A stretch of 64,000 nucleotides of DNA from Gammaproteobacteria bacterium (GTDB lineage Bacteria > Pseudomonadota > Gammaproteobacteria > HK1). Below the pieces are notes generated by a model. That model was given only the letters and a program-made list of their open reading frames with translations. It had not been told where the DNA came from and did not search any database. The stretch is from assembly GCA_022824305.1 (NCBI GenBank), contig JAJEAD010000049.1, forward strand, positions 62,001 through 126,000, written 5' to 3'. Positions 60,949-64,000 of the stretch are shown here, piece after piece. Position 1 is the stretch's first letter; every line of letters starts with the position of its first letter. Position numbers and translations under genes: made by a program.

Positions 60949-62580
60949 TCAGGCGTCCAGCCAGACGAACTCGGGCCACTCGCAGCCGCCGAGATTGTTG
61001 AGTGCGACGCTCGGCACGCCCTTCACCCTGGTCGAGATGCCGTCGACGATGTCCATGTGCCAGGGAATGATGTTGCCCGCCTCGTTCGAGACGATGGTCT
61101 GGATCTCGCAGTACATCTCCTTGCGCTTCGCCGCATCGGGCTCGGCGAGAGTCGAGAGGAGCAGCTCATCGACCCGCTCGCTCTTGAACTTCGACTCGTT
61201 GTAGGGCGCCTCCGAGTGGACGATGAGGCTCAGTTGCATGTTGGCGGTGGGGCGTGGGCTCCAGGTCGACATGAAGAAGGGCGTCTTCCGATACACCGCG
61301 CCCCAGTAGCCGTCGGAGGGAGTGCGGTTCACGACCAGGTCCAGTCCGATCTTCTGGGCCTCGGCCTGAGCGAGAATGCACATGTCGATGCCGCCCACCG
61401 CCGCGTCGGAGGTGTCCACCTGCGCCTTGGTAACGCCGGACTTCTGGAGGTGGAACTTCGCCTTGTCGAGATCCTGCTCGCGTTGGGGAAGCGCCTCGCA
61501 GTGCATGGCGAAGGTCGGTCCCACCGGGTGGTCGTTGCCGAGCTCTCCCTTGCCCTTGAGGATCTTGCGCAGCATCCCCTTGCGCGGCATGAGGTGCTTC
61601 ATCGCGAGCACGAAGTCCGGATTGTTGCCCGGGTGCCTGGTGAGATCGAGCACGAGCTCGACGAAGCGATTGGACTCCATGGATAGCACTTCGGCGTTTT
61701 CGGACGCTTCGATCTGCCCGAATGCCTTGCGGTCGATGCGTGCGGCGAGCTCGATCTCGTTGCTGAGCAGCGCATTCACGCGCGCAACGGGATCTCCGAT
61801 GCCGAAGGTGTGCACCTCGTCGGCGTAGGGTGCGCCCTCGCGGAAGTAGTTGGGGTTGCGCTTCGAGCGGCAGATGATGCCGGGACTGAACTCCTCCACC
61901 ATGAAGGGGCCGGTTCCGATGCCCTTGTTGAAGTAGCCCTCCATGTCGTGGGCGCCTTCCTGCACGATCTTGAAGTTGAAGTTGCCAAGGATGGAGGGAA
62001 GGTCTGCGTTCGGGCTGTCGAGAACCGCCTGCACGGTGTGGTTGTCGATCTTCTTCCACTCACGGACCATCCGGACGAGCGCCTTGACGATCGACACGGA
62101 GTCCTCGCCAATGTGCAGGTTCATGCTGTAGATCACATCGTCGGCAGTCAGGTCCTTGCCGTCGTGGAAGGTGACGCCCTTCTCGAGCTCGAAAGTGAAC
62201 TCGGTCGCATTGGAGTTGACTTCCCAGGACTTGGCCAGCTCGGGGCGCACGGTCAGGTCGTCGTTGTACTGGACGAGGCCGTTGTAGTGCACGCGCCCAC
62301 GGGTGTAGCCGAGGGTTTCCTTCCAGAGCAGCGGATCGAGAGAGTCGTCGGGGCCGTGCTGCGCCGCCGCCATGCGGATCAGGCCGCCGTGCTTCGGAGT
62401 GGACGCCTGCACGTCGCGCGAGCCGGTGATCACCGCGGCCGCGCTGCTGGCGCTGAGGCCGGCCGCGAGGAGGCCCTGCATGAAGTGGCGCCGGCTCAGG
62501 CGACCGGTCTCGAACATCTCCCGGATACGCTTGACTTCGGACACCTGGTAGTCCGGTTCCCGCTTGAAGAGATCGGTCAT
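60949..62580 (-). CDS. ABC transporter solute-binding protein, family 5, Tat-exported (second orphan)
   Basis: Predicted 543-residue periplasmic protein. It has about 45 cytoplasmic residues, then a twin-arginine signal [20 protein letters not shown]. Mature part: [14 protein letters not shown] start ([20 protein letters not shown]), [20 protein letters not shown] and [20 protein letters not shown]. It is a clear relative of the binding protein at 31022-32641 (shared GTGPF...[31 protein letters not shown]). ATG at 62580 has AGGAG upstream. Again no permease or ATPase gene is adjacent. Divergent from the GMC dehydrogenase gene. Confidence 0.9.
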   Translation of the reverse strand: MTDLFKREPDYQVSEVKRIREMFETGRLSRRHFMQGLLAAGLSASSAAAVITGSRDVQASTPKHGGLIRMAAAQHGPDDSLDPLLWKETLGYTRGRVHYNGLVQYNDDLTVRPELAKSWEVNSNATEFTFELEKGVTFHDGKDLTADDVIYSMNLHIGEDSVSIVKALVRMVREWKKIDNHTVQAVLDSPNADLPSILGNFNFKIVQEGAHDMEGYFNKGIGTGPFMVEEFSPGIICRSKRNPNYFREGAPYADEVHTFGIGDPVARVNALLSNEIELAARIDRKAFGQIEASENAEVLSMESNRFVELVLDLTRHPGNNPDFVLAMKHLMPRKGMLRKILKGKGELGNDHPVGPTFAMHCEALPQREQDLDKAKFHLQKSGVTKAQVDTSDAAVGGIDMCILAQAEAQKIGLDLVVNRTPSDGYWGAVYRKTPFFMSTWSPRPTANMQLSLIVHSEAPYNESKFKSERVDELLLSTLAEPDAAKRKEMYCEIQTIVSNEAGNIIPWHMDIVDGISTRVKGVPSVALNNLGGCEWPEFVWLDA

Positions 62581-62647
62581 CGCATCGCTCCTGTTCGGTG
62601 GTTGGTTCTGGTGCCGTGTCCGGCGGCGCGCAGCGAGCATACTGTCA

Positions 62648-62661
62648 TACGATTAGCCGTA
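62648..62661. promoter_or_regulatory. Palindromic operator candidate in divergent promoter region
   Basis: TACG-N6-CGTA sits in the 119-bp gap between the leftward binding-protein gene and the rightward GMC gene, within a wider imperfect palindrome (62644-62665, TGTCATACG on one side and CGTACAATC on the other). Position suits shared control of both genes, perhaps by a GntR- or TetR-type dimer. The arms are short, so chance is possible. Confidence 0.3.
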
Positions 62662-62699
62662 CAATCGGCCGGCCAGCCCGCACGGGTCGGGATGTTCCA

Positions 62700-64000
62700 A
62701 TGAACGAGGAAAGCTACGACTTCGTGGTGGTCGGCGCCGGTTCGGCGGGCTGCGTGATCGCGAACCGCCTCTCCGAGGACGGGAGCGCGAAGGTCCTGCT
62801 GCTCGAGGCGGGGCCGCGCGACTGGAGTCCCCGGGTGAAGATGCCCGCCGCCTTCACCTACGCGATGGGGCACGAGCACTTCGACTGGGGTTTCGTGGCC
62901 GAGCCCGAACCCCACATGAATCACCGGGTCATGCACCATCCCCGGGGCCGGGGGCTCGGGGGCTCGTCGTCGATAAACGCGATGGGATTCACGCGTGGCC
63001 ATCCCCGGGACTTCGAGACCTGGGCCGGCAACCGGCTGCCGGACTGGACCTACGCGCACTGCCTGCCCTACTTCATGCGCATGGAGACCTGGAGCGGCGG
63101 CGCCAGCGCCTGGCGGGGCGACGGAGGGCCGCTGCACGTCACCGCGCCCGGAGTCACCCACCCGTTGAACGCCGCCTTCCTCGAGGCCTGCGATCAGTCC
63201 GGATTCGCCCGTTCCGAGGACCTCAACGGACGGCAGGGCGAGGGATTCGGCGTCATGGACATGTCCGTGCACCGGGGCCTGCGGATGAGCACTTCGCGCG
63301 CCTACCTCCGACCGGCTGCGAAACGGCCCAATCTCCAGGTGCGCACCGGGTGCCTCACGACCCGGCTCCTCTTCGAGGGCCGCCGGGCGACGGGAGTGGA
63401 GTACGTGCGCCGGGGCCGCCGCCGGCGGGTGCGCGCCGGGCGCGAGGTCGTGCTGTGCGCGGGCGCGGTGGGCTCGCCGCGCCTGCTGATGCTCTCCGGC
63501 GTGGGAGACGCGGACGCGCTGCGGCGCGTCGGCGTGGACGTGGTCGCGCACCGGCCCGGAGTCGGAAGAAACCTGCAGGACCACCTGGATACCGGAGTGA
63601 AGACGACCTGCGTCCAGCCCATTTCCGATACCCCGTGCCTGCGCCTGCACCGCAAGGCGCTCATCGGCCTGCGCTGGCTTCTCTTCCGGACCGGTCCGGG
63701 CGCGACCAACCACTTCGAGGTGGGCGGCTGCGTGCGCAGCCGCCCGGAGCTCGTGCAGCCGGACTTTGCGATATGGTTCATTCCGCTCCTCGTCCACAGT
63801 GACGGCTCCCGGCTGTCCCATCCCCACGGCTACCAGGCGACGGTGGTGCTGCTGCGGCCGAAGAGCCGCGGCTACATCCGGCTGCGCTCCAACGACCCGA
63901 GAGATCCCCCGGAAATGCGCTTCAACTACCTGAGCGAGCCCGACGACCTGGCCCAGTTGCGCCGGGGGCTCCGGATCGTGCGCGAGATCTTCGCCCGGCC
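62700..64000 (+). CDS. GMC-family FAD oxidoreductase, choline-dehydrogenase-like (partial, 3' end outside window)
   Basis: The frame starts at ATG 62700 and runs off the window after 433 codons. FAD-binding [20 protein letters not shown] and LLLEAGP open the protein; the GMC signature [20 protein letters not shown] follows, then [20 protein letters not shown] and [10 protein letters not shown]. The spacing and [10 protein letters not shown] match the BetA/alcohol-dehydrogenase branch. The catalytic His near the C-terminus lies beyond the edge. Choline dehydrogenase, polyethylene-glycol or other alcohol oxidation are all possible; with the choline-sulfatase gene in the window, choline oxidation is attractive but not certain. 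Confidence 0.85.
   Translation, partial: MNEESYDFVVVGAGSAGCVIANRLSEDGSAKVLLLEAGPRDWSPRVKMPAAFTYAMGHEHFDWGFVAEPEPHMNHRVMHHPRGRGLGGSSSINAMGFTRGHPRDFETWAGNRLPDWTYAHCLPYFMRMETWSGGASAWRGDGGPLHVTAPGVTHPLNAAFLEACDQSGFARSEDLNGRQGEGFGVMDMSVHRGLRMSTSRAYLRPAAKRPNLQVRTGCLTTRLLFEGRRATGVEYVRRGRRRRVRAGREVVLCAGAVGSPRLLMLSGVGDADALRRVGVDVVAHRPGVGRNLQDHLDTGVKTTCVQPISDTPCLRLHRKALIGLRWLLFRTGPGATNHFEVGGCVRSRPELVQPDFAIWFIPLLVHSDGSRLSHPHGYQATVVLLRPKSRGYIRLRSNDPRDPPEMRFNYLSEPDDLAQLRRGLRIVREIFAR

Overview
This window is a GC-rich (roughly two-thirds G+C by eye), densely packed bacterial chromosome segment with no rRNA, tRNA, CRISPR array, phage block or intact transposon that I could find. Gene style (frequent GTG starts, four-base GTGA/ATGA overlaps, Tat-type solute-binding proteins, GcvA- and NAC-like LysR regulators) and content (ehu-type transporter, MFE-2-like beta-oxidation genes, trimethylamine-dehydrogenase-like flavoproteins, several phytanoyl-CoA dioxygenase-like and luciferase-like oxygenases, DgcN/DgcA, choline-sulfatase) suggest a heterotrophic proteobacterium living on dissolved organic nitrogen and osmolytes, probably marine or host-associated. 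That placement is inference; no taxonomic marker gene is present.

Layout. 1-8.2 kb: leftward catabolic operon (thiolase-like + DUF35 partner, SDR, MaoC-like hydratase, acyl-CoA ligase, TRZ/ATZ-type amidohydrolase), then a nitroreductase and an EamA permease cut by the window edge. 8.4-16.8 kb, still leftward: a GNAT acetyltransferase, a HyuA/HyuB hydantoinase/oxoprolinase pair, and a three-gene ABC-2 exporter. 17.3-20.2 kb, rightward: a CaiD-like crotonase coupled to a trimethylamine-dehydrogenase-like flavo-iron-sulfur enzyme. 20.2-34.8 kb is a mosaic of LLM oxidoreductase, amidohydrolase-2, PhyH, TPP enzyme, second TMADH-like enzyme, sterol-desaturase-like oxygenase, LysR and orphan solute-binding protein genes. 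It also holds gene remnants (LysR twice, LLM, Uma2) and repeated promoter modules, the sign of local duplication. 35-39.7 kb: ADP-forming acyl-CoA synthetase, amidase and a D-amino-acid-type aminotransferase. 39.9-46.6 kb: a DddP-like M24 metalloenzyme, an ehuBCDA-type ectoine/hydroxyectoine importer and the dgcN-dgcA D-glutamate pair. 46.8-52 kb: MFS exporter, agmatinase, choline-sulfatase and an alpha/beta hydrolase. 52.3-53.9 kb: a small membrane protein and alanine racemase. 53.9-62.6 kb, leftward: aldo/keto reductase, LLM enzyme, double-GFA protein, SDR, homocysteine-methyltransferase-like protein, an unknown protein, PhyH and a second orphan solute-binding protein. The window ends inside a rightward choline-dehydrogenase-like GMC gene.

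How the parts may work together. Many genes point at capture and breakdown of methylated or zwitterionic osmolytes and related amines (carnitine-type CoA thioesters, methylamines, ectoines, choline sulfate, possibly dimethylsulfoniopropionate or betaines) and of D-amino acids. The strongest non-gene signal is a regulatory module present three times (near 23.38, 23.81 and 30.92 kb). Each copy has the same 15-bp core and a -35/-10 pair with 18-bp spacing, and each sits between a gene start and an intact or broken divergent LysR gene. It ties an amidohydrolase, a PhyH oxygenase and a solute-binding protein into one probable LysR regulon. Two more distant copies may sit upstream of an LLM gene and a second PhyH gene. 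Start sites were set from ribosome-binding sites and overlaps where possible; substrates are mostly not predictable from sequence.
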